DNA from: Vicugna pacos
Lineage: Eukaryota; Chordata; Mammalia; Artiodactyla; Camelidae
Length of the DNA: 64,000 nt
NCBI RefSeq assembly: GCF_048564905.1
Contig: NC_132993.1
Location: 12,237,001 to 12,301,000, forward strand
Reading direction: 5' to 3'
Below are positions 1 to 12,500 of the stretch, piece by piece. Both the position numbers and the translations under genes were made by a program. The first letter of the stretch is position 1; each line of letters opens with the position of its first letter. The notes beneath the pieces are model-generated. The model was not told where the DNA came from and made no database searches. It worked only from the letters and a program-made list of their open reading frames with translations.

Positions 1-492
1 ATCCATCAAGTCAGCCCAGTGCTGCATGCTCTGACCTCACCATAGAAGCAACGTTCTTTGCTTAATATGCGTAAAAGGGGCCAGTGTCTTTTGCTGTATT
101 ATTTGATATAGGTACCATCTATCTGAACCAGAACTAAATTAAATTTGCAATACATTTAGTTGGGCAAAGACATAGTTCATTACATTTTTTTTTGTTTTTT
201 TGATTTTATTTTGTTTTTAGGAGGGCGGGGAAGTAATTAGGTTTATTTATTCATTTACATATTGATTTCTAATGGAGGTACTGGGGATTGAACCCAGGAC
301 CTTGTTCATGTTAAGCACATGCTCTAACACTGAGCTATGCTCTCCCCCTGTTACATACAATAGACAAAAAGAAAACAGCCCCTCTGAACTAGAAATCTTG
401 GATTTGTGCTGCTGCATATAAAAAATTTCCTGCCTTAGAAAAACTCACATTTGCAACTTTCTTTCTTTGGTTGTTATTTTTTTTTTGTCTAG
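1..492 (+). other. DENND2A: DENND2A intron (3' part)
   Basis: The end of an intron whose start lies outside the window. It holds an antisense camelid SINE (186-349) and a T-rich acceptor tract before 492. Nothing else is recognised. Confidence 0.85.
186..349 (-). repeat. Camelid tRNA-Ala SINE (Vic-type)
   Basis: Read on the - strand it begins with the alanine-tRNA-like head (tagctcagtg, then gggttcaatccccagtacct) and ends in an A-rich tail, seen here as the T-rich run at 186-235. Short flanking ttacat repeats fit target-site duplication. It lies about 140 nt upstream of a DENND2A exon. Confidence 0.85.
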
Positions 493-543
493 TGACAGAT
501 GAGAACAGTGAGTCTGACAGTGACACCGAGGAGAAGCTGAAAG
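493..543 (+). CDS. DENND2A: DENND2A exon, acidic linker
   Basis: This 51-nt exon has its acceptor at 491-492 after a T-run and its donor GT at 544. It encodes [16 protein letters not shown] plus a split codon at each end. Both ends are phase 1, so skipping it would keep the frame. The Ser/Asp/Glu run fits the CK2 consensus several times (inference). It lies just before the uDENN domain. Confidence 0.88.
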
Positions 544-3500
544 GTGAGGAGAGCAGTTGCTGTGCAGAGCGCGTGTGGGGACCAGAAGCTGCAAAGGTGG
601 CCTTTCCACTTAGTGTGAGGGACGGGACAGAGCATCCTTGCACGAGCTTGCTAGACAAGGCATGAACGTCTGAGGGGACAGGGGCCCACAGGGTGCCCAG
701 GGGCGGGTCAGTCCTGAGTACCTGTGTAAGCTACAACACTGCTGGCCTGGGGCTCCAGGGACCTGGGCTCTTGCCCCACTCTTGTTAAAATGGCTGTAGG
801 ATCTGGAGGAAGTCACTTAAGATCGAGGGCCTCTGGTTCCTCATCTGTCAAATGAAGTAGCTGAAATAACTGGTCCCCATGAAACTAAATTCAGTGATCT
901 AGGTCTAGGCTTTAGTGAGTCTTCCACAACTTTTCCAGCCCCAAGGGGATGCCATAGAAAGCTGTAGTCCAGGGCTGCTGAGTGAGGTGATGCGGACCCG
1001 TCCGCCCAGTGGCCCCGCCTCATTCGCCTCTAACACCCACCTGCTCCCTGCCCCACTTCCAGGATGAAGAAAGTGGTGTCCATTGCACACTGGTGGCAGA
1101 AAAGAAGGCAGATGGGAGTTCTTGGGTTAGTCAGGTCTCTGCCAGTTGAGTCACATGAGATGTTTACAAAGCTCCTGGCTCCAGAAGCTCTACGGTCTGG
1201 GTTTTATTATGTCCCCCAAACTGACAGAGGAACCCAATGATTACTCAAGCCGGGGACCCTAGTCCAGACAGCAAGTCCATGGTGGCGCAGAGGCCCCCCA
1301 CTCCCGGCTCCTGCACCCCGATTAGCCTGGCGGCCTGTCGAATGCTGCTCCTCCCAGAACTTTGGCAGGGATCCTGAATAAAGAGTTTTGTACTAATTTG
1401 TTAAATATGAGAACACTTGTTTGGGATTAGAAAAAGTACTTTGAGCTGGGAATTACATAACCTGTTGCAGCTCTGTGCGGTTCCACATGGGGAGTGAGTC
1501 ATTTTCAGGCGGTATCTCTCTCTCTCTCTCTCTCTCCAGCCCACAGCCAGCGCCTGGTCAATGTGAAGTCACGCCTCAAGCAGGCTCCGAGATACCCGTC
1601 ACTGGACCGGGAGCTCGTTGAGTACCAGGAGAGGCAGCTCTTCGAGTACTTTGTGGTCGTGTCTTTGCACAAGAAGCAGGCCGGGGCTGCATATGTGCCA
1701 GAACTCACCCAGCAGTTCCCTCTGAAGGTACAGGGTGGGCCAGGCCTCGGCCACTGCCAGGGACTGCAGCATTCTTGCCAGAATCTTGCTGGGTGGGATT
1801 CATGGTTTTAGGCAGGAGTCTGAGGAATATTTAGTCTAATTAAGGTGTATCAAATGAAAAAAGACTGCTGCTGGAGAATTTGGGAGGTCCGAGGAGGTAT
1901 GAGATTCAAGAGTCAAAGTAGGGACAGAAACACTTATTCATTTCCTGTGGTCACTATGCTGACTGCACCATCTTCTTCATCCTCCCCGTCTCCTTTTCCA
2001 GCCACATCTCTTCCCAACCTGTACTAGAAGCCTCTTTCCGTCAACCACACAACTCTCCCTAAGTAATGTCTTGTTTGTGTCCATGCTCCACATCTCTGCA
2101 TGCACCGTGTGCCTCCGTATGAGTGTCTGCACAAGAATCCTGTTCTGTTCTAACGTGGGTCATGGCTCTGTGGATTTCACTTTACTGTGTATCATGGCAC
2201 CCAAAATGAAATGGCACCCAATAAAGCCTAAAATGGCACGGCCAAAGATATATAAATTATTCCTAAGCTTTGACATCAGTATTAAAGAGCTTCCACCACG
2301 TTCTCTTTCAATTCAACCAGAATTTATTGAGCCCCTATTACATTTAAGCTGTTTTCTCCTTGGCCCCAGGGGATTACAAAATGTGTTTCCTGTCCTCAAG
2401 GAGTTTACACCCTGACAGGAGGGCATAAGAGAAGCCTACAAAGACGCACAAAGTACAATGTGGCAGTCCCTGTGCAGTTCATACAGTGAGTGTGCTCAGA
2501 GGTGGGAGGATGAGAGCTCATGTCCTGGTCCCCCAGGGCCTCCCTTTGCTGCCACCACCCAAGCATAACCCCAGCATCTACCAAGGCCCCGGTCCCGGCT
2601 GTCCCTCCCCTCCTCTCCTGGGCCAGCCTTCCTTCTGTCCTGCCCACTGGAGTCCAACACAGAAATCAAGTCCTCTCCGTGGAGTTAGGATGGAAATACA
2701 TATAACTGAAGTAAACCATAGGCACCAGCCCTCCAGACTGGCGCTTACTCCACTTCTTCCACCTGACCTTCAGGCAGAATCCCCTGTGGGTTTATACATT
2801 AGAGATCAGGTCTGCCAAGCTCCATTAAAATACCTGCTATTCTGCAGTTATCTTTATGACAATTCATGGAGATTAGGATATTTTCCAGCCATCTGTGATT
2901 GCCTGTGTTTGTCAGAGATCTCTCGTGCCACCTCTTATCACTGTGTTCATGTGTGTAGAAGGTTATGTACGTGCACCTATGGGTTGATAACTCATATGTT
3001 GATGACTGTGTGTCGACACATGTGCACACACATATCTGTGTGTGTCATGCGTGTGGTCTGAGTGTGAATGCATCTAAATGGTGACTGGGCCATGTTGAAA
3101 AGTGCCAGAACCCACTTCCCGACAGACCTACTCTTCAGTCCTCTAATGCTGTTTCCACTGTGGAGAAATGTCCTTGTTCCTTCCTTGTGAGTCATGTATA
3201 GTTTGGGGTCCTTCACTTTGTGGTGATTAATGATCCCCTCCAACAACTACACCCAGCTGGCATTTGCTTCTCTGTGAGGCTCTCCAAAGGTAATAAAAAA
3301 TTATTGCTTTGGTAATAGTCTGAGCTAGTGAATTATCAACTCAAAGACTGTTCCAGGATCAACTGGAATCTTCTGGATCATGGATGGAAGAGAGAGCTAT
3401 TATATAGAAAAGAAGGAGTAACTGTTCTGAAGAAGAAAAACCAGAGGACAGTTAACGATTGGCTTTAAGTCTATATATGGTGACTGTGTTTCATTCATTG

Positions 3501-6500
3501 ATACTTGTCTCAATCATTAATATTAGTAGCAGCTTTAATTAAATTTGATGTAGCCTAAGGGGACTCATACTAGAAGTGGGTTTTCAAGTTGAAAGCCATC
3601 AGCCTGGTGCTCTATTCCTTTGGATGCTCTCTTCAGAGACCTCTTTTCTCTGACATTTCGTGACCTTGGGAAGGCTTGTAGATCCTCTGTGAAGTAGTCT
3701 ACAGTACTGCTGGCCTGCAGACGTCAGAAACTGTCTGCGAGACTGGTTTAAAGTGGAGGTCAACAGCAAATTATGAAAAAAAATAAGAAATTATGGAAAA
3801 TATTATAGTAAGAATTTAGGATAACATTACAGTTTCCTAACTTTAGAAATTCAAACTCCGCTTGCTTCAAATGTCTGATATTTCAAATGACTGAAGATGA
3901 TTTTAGCATAATTTATGTTTCTTTCACTATTCATAAAGGAAATTTAACAAGTGTAAACCCATCAACAACAGCACAACAAAAAGCCAGAAATTCTTCCTAA
4001 CACTTTAGAAGTATGAATTTATAAGCAAACTATGCTAATTATAAACTATTCCTTTTTGTTTCCCAAATTTATACCTAAAATGACTTTTGTTTTTCAACTG
4101 AGCCAAAAAAAAAAGCACATAACATAAAATTTACCCTCCCAACATCCCCAAGTGTACAACATGATAAGGTTAACTGCATGCACATTGTTGCCCAACATAT
4201 TCCCCAGAATGGGGTGCTTTTTAAAAGCACAGATACCTGTTCAGACACAGAACAGACAGATTCATGGTTTTAAATATAATCTCTAAATCAGACTTTATTT
4301 ATTTGTTCTCTTTTGAAATGAGATGATATTCATCCAGTCTGTGATGTGTCAGATAAATCAGAGTGAGAGAGAAAGACAGACTACAGATTAACATCATTTT
4401 GACTCCTACCTAGGATGATTCCATCCTAGCTGTGTGATCATGGACAAATCACCTAACTTCTCAGGGCTTATTTCCTTTTCTTTAAAATAAGAGCATCAGA
4501 CTGGATGATGTACTGTTTTCCTTTAGTTCTGATGTTCGAGGACTCTCAAAGTGAGTTAAGTTTCACCATATAATTTAGCTGGATATAGTCACCAAAAAGT
4601 ATTGTCAAACATCTTTGTCTAGATTGAGGACGACAGCTTTGCCTAGGCCCTGAGGCTAGAAGGCTGGATTTGAGGCTCTGCCTTGCAGACTCATGAGTCT
4701 TCGATTTGGAAGTGAGGGCTATGACAGTTTTTCCTTATTGATTAAAATACTTACATTTCAGTAGTTTGGTGCAGCCATGGTGGAAATCAGTATGGAGGTT
4801 CCTCAAAAAACTAAAAATAGACTTACCAATGATCCAGCAATCCCACTTCTGGGTATATATCCAGAGGAAACTCTAATGCAGAAAGATACTTGCACCCCAA
4901 TGTTTGTAGCAGCACTATATTCGATACCCAAGACATGGAAGCAACCTAAATATCCATCAACAGATGACTGGATAAAGAAGTTGTGGTATATTTATACAAT
5001 GGAATACTACTCTGCCATAAAAAAGAATAAAATAATGCCATTTGCAGCAACATGGATGGACCTGGAGAATGTCATTCTAAGTGAAGTAAGCCAGAAAGAG
5101 AAAGAAAAGTACCACATTATATCACTCATGTGGAATCTAAAAAAAAAAAAAAAAAAAGGACACTATGAATTCATCTGCAAAACAGAAACAGACTCGCAAA
5201 CTTAGTAAACAATCTTATGGTTACCAGGGAAAAGGGGTGGGAAGGGATAGATTTGGGAGTTTGAGATTTACAAATGCTAGCCACTATATATAAGAATAGA
5301 TTTAAAAAAAGGTTTGTTCTGTATAGCACAGGGAACTATGTTCAATATCTTGTAATAACCTCTAATGGAAAAAAATATGTAAACGAATACATGCATGCAT
5401 ATTTATGACTGGGACATTGTGCTGTACACCAGGAACTGACACATTGTAACTGTACTTCAATTTAAATAATTAATTGATTGATTTCAAATATTTATATTCC
5501 AGAATATTAGGCATAGAGAACATTTCTCTAAAGTATACTGTTTTTTTTTTTGCTTCCACTATGATACTATAGTTGAAACTACTCGGGAAAAAAGCCCAGT
5601 CAGACTCACCTGCAAACCCTCCTCAAGAGTGGAGGTTAAGGCGGCAGTCAGACCGCGGGAAGGTGGGAGACATGATCTCGCCAAGCATCTGCCTCACTCT
5701 CCTATGCTGGGGTTGATTCTCCAACCCTCTCTTGCCCTTCTCCCTGCAGTTGGAAAGGTCTTTCAAGTTCATGAGAGAAGCTGAGGACCAACTGAAGGCT
5801 ATCCCCCAATTCTGTTTCCCTGACGCCAAGGACTGGACTCCTGTCCAGCAGTTTACCAGGTAGGTGCTGGCATCACCCCTCCCCACCCACAAAAACTAAA
5901 GCGAGAACTAGAGGGGGTTGTAGGTGGCAGACCTAACAGGGCACTTCTCCTGTCACGTGATCCTGGTGGGCCCGAGGGTAGAAAGCTCCCCTATGGGAGT
6001 TTTTAAAACTTCCCTGAAGACAAGAATCACCTTGCTAAGTATGCAGACTCCTGGGCCTCCCGTTCCATCTGGGAATATGGTCCCTAAGCTGTCATGATGG
6101 GAAAATATTTTCTTAGCCTGGGAAGATATTGCCCGTCACCAGTCCTTGTCCATGCTCTGGAAACATTTCTTCATTAGTTCATCCAGCGGTTACTCAGGTT
6201 GTGGTGAGTTTACATTTCTGCTCTAACCCATGTTGTTGGATACCAATATTTTTACTATCAGATGTTTTAGCAATTGACCAAACTCAAGAGGCTCCAAATC
6301 CTAAGCAATTAAGGAATACTAAGTTCCTTGAAGTTGGCCCAGCTGTCTTGAAGGACAGTCCAAGCCTTGGCTGTGAACAGACAGTGCCTGGGAGAGCTGT
6401 GCCCTCTTCACCTGCTCCCTTGCCGAGTCACATCCCTGATAAGCAGATGCCACCTCCCTCTCAGGCTCCCCATGTAGAGGCCCAGTAATGACTGCTGTGT

Positions 6501-9500
6501 TTGTGTGATAGGATGGCCAGGTGATAGAATTATAGGAGAGCTATGGGTGAAAAGAAAATTTCTCACGTCCTCTCAGGACGCAGTGACACTTTAGATCTTC
6601 CTCTCCCTGACACAGACTCTGAAGGTGTAGGTGACCAGAGTCCCAGCACAGAGTGGGGCAAGCAAGACAGAGAGCAGCCCTTTTTGACAGCCTCCTCCAG
6701 AATGTCCCCTGGTTGCTCACTGCGATGTGTCTTTTGTTTTGTTTTGCTTTGTAACACACTTTTGTTTTCCCGACCCCAGTGAAACATTCTCATTTGTCTT
6801 AACTGGAGAAGATGGGAGCAGAAGGTTTGGTTACTGCCGAAGACTGCTGGTTAGTACATCCTGCTCTCAGTCAGCAAGAACCCTGTGCGGGGCCAGAGCT
6901 GGCTTCCTAAGATTTCATCCACCATGTGCTGCAAGAGAAGGGACAGGAGGTGTAGCAAGTTAATCAGGGTAGTTAAAAATGTGGAGGAGTATTTGGGGGC
7001 CCACCTGAGTCTTAAATGGTAAGAGTGTCTGTCTCCTTGGGGAGGAAAATATTTTCTCCATTGTTTTCCAGGCCAAATAAAAGACTTAAGCCAAATGTCT
7101 TTTCTAATAAAGTGTGCTCAGTAGACCTTGATAGCTTAGAAAGAACATTCATAATAGTCGTAAGGGCAGGAGAAGGATGGTTTTTATTATTCACACCACA
7201 AATAACTTGTCTCCTTCAGAGCATTAACCGTTAAAACTCAGACGCTTATTCCAATGAAATGACTATGCCAGAACAGTTTAGCACTTCTCTTTTTGAGGGC
7301 CATTTTCGGGAGAATCCTCAGTAGTGGCAAATCATTTTCCACTGAGATTATATTTTAGTTTTATAAATAGGCTAATATAATTTAGAGTCAAGAATAATGC
7401 ATGGCACATCGTGGCTGTTCAGTAAATATTTGCTGAATTAGTGAATAAAAAGTATGGATAATAATTTTAAAAAGTTAAGTGGGTAATAAATTTTGTTGAT
7501 ATAATTACTTCAGAGTTTAAGTATTGAGATTGATTTCCTTTTTGTTTTGAAAACTAGCTTAAAAATCAGTTTCCAAAAAGAATTTTCAGAAGTGATTTCT
7601 CATTTGGAATTATTATAATAAACATGTGGCCTCAAGGTAACTGCTTGGGAGGAACTACAGTGATTTGGGTAAACAAGTTAAGCCTTCTTATGTTACGGTT
7701 CTATAAGCCACATTGAGCACCTACTATGTGCACAGTACTCTTAATTTGGTCCCTTTGGGAGATATGTACTATGTAACCAGAAGTGCTTTCCACCTGTAAG
7801 ATGGGGTATTAGTAACTACTTACCTCACTGAGTTTCAGAAGCTTTGGTGTGTTGGGGGAGGATATAGCTCAAGTGGTAGAGCTCATGCTCAGCATATACA
7901 AGGTCCTGGGTTCAATCCCCAGTACCTCCTCCAAAAATAAATAAATTACCCCCCCCCCCAAAAAAAGCTATGGTGTGTGGAAATGTCTGGTACACAATAG
8001 CATCGTGTCAAAAACATCTGGGGTCTTTCCTTCCCTGGAGCTGGTAACACCCGTTTCCTTGTGTTTCACTCCAAAAAGCCTGGTGGCAAAGGAAAGCGTC
8101 TCCCTGAAGTTTACTGCATCGTGAGCCGCCTGGGATGCTTCAGCCTCTTTTCAAAGGTGAGAACTTGGACCTCAGAGAAGGGAGGAGGAGAATGTAGAGC
8201 AGCGCCCAGGAGGACGCAGGAGACACCCCAACATCCAGTGTTTATCATCTTATTCCCCACCTGTTTTCCTTCCCACTTCCTCCTCCGCACTTCCTTGAGC
8301 CTCCTCTATTCTGCAATCACTGGGACAGGAAATAAGAGTCAATGAAGGTCAAGACACAGAAAGTGGGGCAGAGGGGAGTGGGTCAAAGTAATTGCAATTG
8401 AGGATGCGAGAGGCAGAGGATCTTCCCAGAATGTTCCATGTGTTTTACTTTCCTTCTTCTAAGCATTGTCTCTTGTCATAATATATGTTGTATATATGTG
8501 TTGTGTGTGTATATCTGTTGTGTGTGAGATTTATTATTGTAATACTGCTCTAAGTCTATCAAAATCTTAATATAATTTGGTCCTTTTTTTGGAAAGTGAA
8601 CCAAAATATCAAGACATAGGAATTGCTGTGTTGAATTGACTCATCTACCCCAGTCTTCCAAATTGGTGTGCAGGAAATAATTATTAAGCTATATGATGCT
8701 GATTTCAAGAAATAGGTATCATTTGCTTCCTGTGTTAACCAGACATGAATATCTAATCCATGAATTTATTTTAAGTCCTTCTTGAGTATTTATTTCAGTC
8801 TGAGATTTCTTTTGGGGAACTGAAGTCCTGTGTTTACTGTCCATGGATGTAAGCAGCACTTCCTAAAAGCATTCTGAAACAAAAATCTGCCCACCTGCTA
8901 CCTTAATTCAGAGGAAGCCCGAGTTATACTGATGTAGTGTGACTTCTTGGCATGGTAGAGCTTGTACTTATATGCAAGTCTGATTGAAGTAATTAATGGT
9001 ATCTGTGTAATCTGAGTCATGGTCTTACCTCCACTCCACCTAAGGTGGTAATCCTTGTACGTTACAGTCGGTCATTTACAAGCTCTAGCAGTTATGCATC
9101 GCTGCTTATGCCAGTCTTTCACATGGGTTTGTTTAAACATGAAAATAAGGCTCTAGATCACAGTCTTTGTTGTTGTGAGAATGCGTATGAATGCCAGGAA
9201 TAAAACGGCTCATGTGAGTTAGCCCAGCACCCAAGTTGGCTTTGGAGTTCGCATAAGCTTCATGGCTGTGTCACGGGCCACGGATGCAGGGCAAGTAAAC
9301 GTGCTAACATCCTCGTGTGACACACGATCCTGCATTTTCATGTCAGTTTTGTGACCGCAGATTTTTTAGGAGTGAAGTATGAAGACTTGCCAAAGACCAC
9401 ACAGCAAATATTCAGTATAGAACCAGAAACAGAGCTTTGGCTAACTGATTTCAAGAACTCAGGTTATTTCTAGGTGAAGAACAAGGGTGACTGAAATGGC

Positions 9501-12500
9501 AAATTGTCCTTTAGTACAGAAAGAGGAATCGTGGATAAGAACAGCTCTCAGAATCTCTGAAGGAAGGGGTAAATACAGCTGTAGCACTGCTACGTAACAC
9601 GCCTCAGTGGCTTAAAGCAGCTGTTGTGTATTCTCGCGGAGGGGCAGGTGGCTGGGGTCATCTCACTGGTCTCCGTGGGCTCCCTCCTATGCTGCTAGTA
9701 GGCTAGGGGCTGGTGATCTAGGCTGGCTGGTCTGGGCTTTAGGCTGCAAGTCTGGATTTAGGGCCATCATCTTCCTTAGACAGTAAATTGTCCCATGCGT
9801 GCTCCTCTCATGGCTGTGGCAGGGGCACAAGAGGGTAGGCAGAAACACACAGGGCAGGTCTCCTCAGCCCAGAACTGCACACGTCACTTCTGCCTCTTTC
9901 TACCAGCCTGGTGTTCCTCAACCTTTTTTTCATTTTTGCTCCCCTAAGCATCCTTTTTAGATTTTTTTTCCCTTAATTGACTCCCCTCCCCATGAAATTA
10001 TTTTTAATTTTTTGTTCTATTATGTTCTTTTTATGCACTAAAATATACATAATATAAAATTTACCATTTTAACCATTTCTGAGTGTACATTTGATTGGCA
10101 TCATGTTCATTCACATTGTTGTACAACCATCACCACCATCCATCTCTGGAACTTCTTCATCTCCCCAAAGCAAAACTCAGTACCCACTAAACAGTAGCTC
10201 CCCATTCCCTCCTCCCCCCACCCCAGCAGCCACCATTCTATTTTCTGTTTGTTTTGTGAATTCGACTGCTCTAGATAATCTCATGTAAATGGAATCATAC
10301 AATATTTGTGCTTTTGTATCTGGCTTATTCCACTTAGCATAGTGTTTTCAAAGGTCATCCATGTTGTAGCATGAGTCAGCATTTCATTCCTTATGGCTAA
10401 ATAACATCCCATAATATGAATATCACGTTTTGTCTGTCACTCATCAGTTGATGGACATTTTAGGTTATTTCCATTTTTGGTGATTGTGAATAATGCGATT
10501 ATGAGCATTAATGTACAAATTTTCATGTGAACATATGTTTTCATTTCCTTGGTTAAACATCTGGGAGTGAAACTGCCGTGTTGTATGGTGACTCTGTGTT
10601 TACCTTTCGGAGGAACTGCCAGGCTGCTTTCCAGCAGGGCTTCACCAGTTTACACTCCTACCAGGAGAGGGTGAGGGTTGCAGTTTCTCGATCTCCTCAC
10701 CAATACCTATTATCTGTTTTTTCACTACAGCCATCCTAATGGGTATGAAGTGGTATCTCATTTGGTTTTGGTTTGCATTTCCCTAATGGCTACTTCCCCA
10801 GAAAAGTTTTAATTCCATGGATATATCACATATCTGTTTAAGTACTGTGGCCCCTTAGAAGGCAACAGACCCTCATAATATGTAAGTTTGTTCACCACCA
10901 TCCCCAAAACCAATTTTTACCCCCTTGAGGGCAGTATTCCTCATTCCTCTCATTGAGAGTGCATATTGTAATCCAGTAAGTCACGTGGCCAAACCCATGT
11001 AATAAATAGGACAGTTTTCAAAGTCAGGGGGGCAAAGAACTATACTTCATCTCTTTAGTGGGAGGAACCGCAGTGACGTGGAAAAGGAGTGGCAGCGTAG
11101 AGGGGTGAGTTGGGGCCATGTGCACAGGGTGAAAGAGACTGTAAGTGCAGCCTGATGCGGCCAGCAGGGCTTCCCCACAGTCCCTCAGCCTCCGCAGCAG
11201 GCCCTCTTCATCAGGAACAGCGCCGCCCCTCAGTGACCTGACTTCAGGGTAGCTGAGCTGCTTTCTGACCCTTGTAGATCTTGGATGAGGTGGAAAAACG
11301 ACGAGGCATCTCTCCTGCCCTGGTACAGCCTCTCATGAGGAGCGTCATGGAAGCCCCTTTCCCAGCCCTGGGCAAAACCATCATTGTCAAGAACTTCTTG
11401 CCAGGATTTGGAACTGAGGTAAGTCCCTCAGACAGCCAAGTGCCTGGGGTCCAAGGCGCTGGCTTTCAGTGAGCTGTCACGTTCGTTGATGTCTTCTTGC
11501 TCCTCAGACTGGCCCAGACCACCCATTCATGAGAGCACCATACTTTCCACCCTCAGTCCACTCCATCCAGCCCAGGATCCTGGCTCAGAGAGCAGCCCCC
11601 AGGTCTATGGCAGTGCGCAGTGTTTCTTCCATGATGTTGGCCTCGCAGATTAGGGACCTGCACTGAACTTCCTTAGCTTCTCTTAATAGTAAAACAGATT
11701 CTTTTCAAGGAAGACAAGCTCAGGTACTACTTTTTATTCATTCCAGACTTTGAGGCATGTCCCTTTCTTTGGCTGGGCTGGGATTTGATACCAGAACTTG
11801 TATTCATCCTTCTCATTCCCTGTATGTGGCTCTGTGGGCATCAGAAGGCAGATCCCATTCAGCCTTGGGTGTCTAGTTCTAAAGGCCCTCGGAAAAGCAG
11901 GTCAATTCTGGAGGCAGGGGAAGATGAGGATGTGTCTGGGAAATTCTGGAACAACCCGACTTGCCAGCACAGAGAGGAGTAGTCTCCCTGTTGCTGGAGA
12001 ATCCTAAACTGCCCCATGCCAGATGCAGGTAGCTTGGCCGTGGAGATGTTTACCTTAGCAGTGAGCCCCACTGTATGGGCAGCACCAGGCAGGTGCCGTG
12101 CTGAGAGTAAGAACCAGTCTCCACTCACCGCGAAGAAGTCAGCTATTTCAAGAGAAAAACGTGCACATGAGTAGTGACTTGAAGTGAACTCAGGAACATT
12201 TCAACAAGCACAAATGAGAAGATACGCACGCTAAGCAGACACACTGAAAGACCTGTCATCAGGAAGGGACAGGTTGGGGTTGAGTTCATCAGGAATCACC
12301 TTCCAGCAGAGGCAAGTCTTGGATCTGCTGGTCCTTCTGCATGAGCCTGTGGTTCCCATTCCAGCAGGTAGTGTCCCCTGTGAGATAGAGATGCTTTCCT
12401 GTAGGACTGCAACTGACAGGACATCAACAGTCATAGAATCCCCCTGTGCTGGGTCCAGATACGTCATTGACGGGGAGAGCTTGTAGTCATCTTGGGCCAA

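Larger units (their letters stand above)
544..1539 (+). other. DENND2A: DENND2A intron
   Basis: A GT-AG intron. A MIR-like segment lies near 750-900 (cctcatctgtcaaatga is typical of the MIR core, + orientation). The rest is unique sequence to my eye. It ends with the CT repeat described separately. Confidence 0.8.
1728..5749 (+). other. DENND2A: DENND2A intron
   Basis: A 4-kb intron. It holds an L2 fragment (about 2303-2475), TG-rich sequence (2945-3070), a small L1M 3'-end fragment (about 4115-4215), a MIR (about 4385-4550) and the L1 3' end at 4766-5480. The stretch 3070-4110 shows nothing I recognise. Confidence 0.8.
8157..11277 (+). other. DENND2A: DENND2A intron
   Basis: A 3.1-kb intron. 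It holds a TG/TA-rich run (about 8480-8530), an old repeat at about 9570-9905 and an antisense L1M at about 10005-10810. Sequence at 8530-9560 is unrecognised. Confidence 0.75.

Noticed and set aside
2486-3061. 191-codon open frame in a DENND2A intron
   Set aside because: The second half is translated TG/CA-rich repeat DNA and no domain is visible.
4777-5205. 142-codon open frame as a host gene
   Set aside because: It is the C terminus of L1 ORF2 ([11 protein letters not shown]) and belongs to the L1 insertion.
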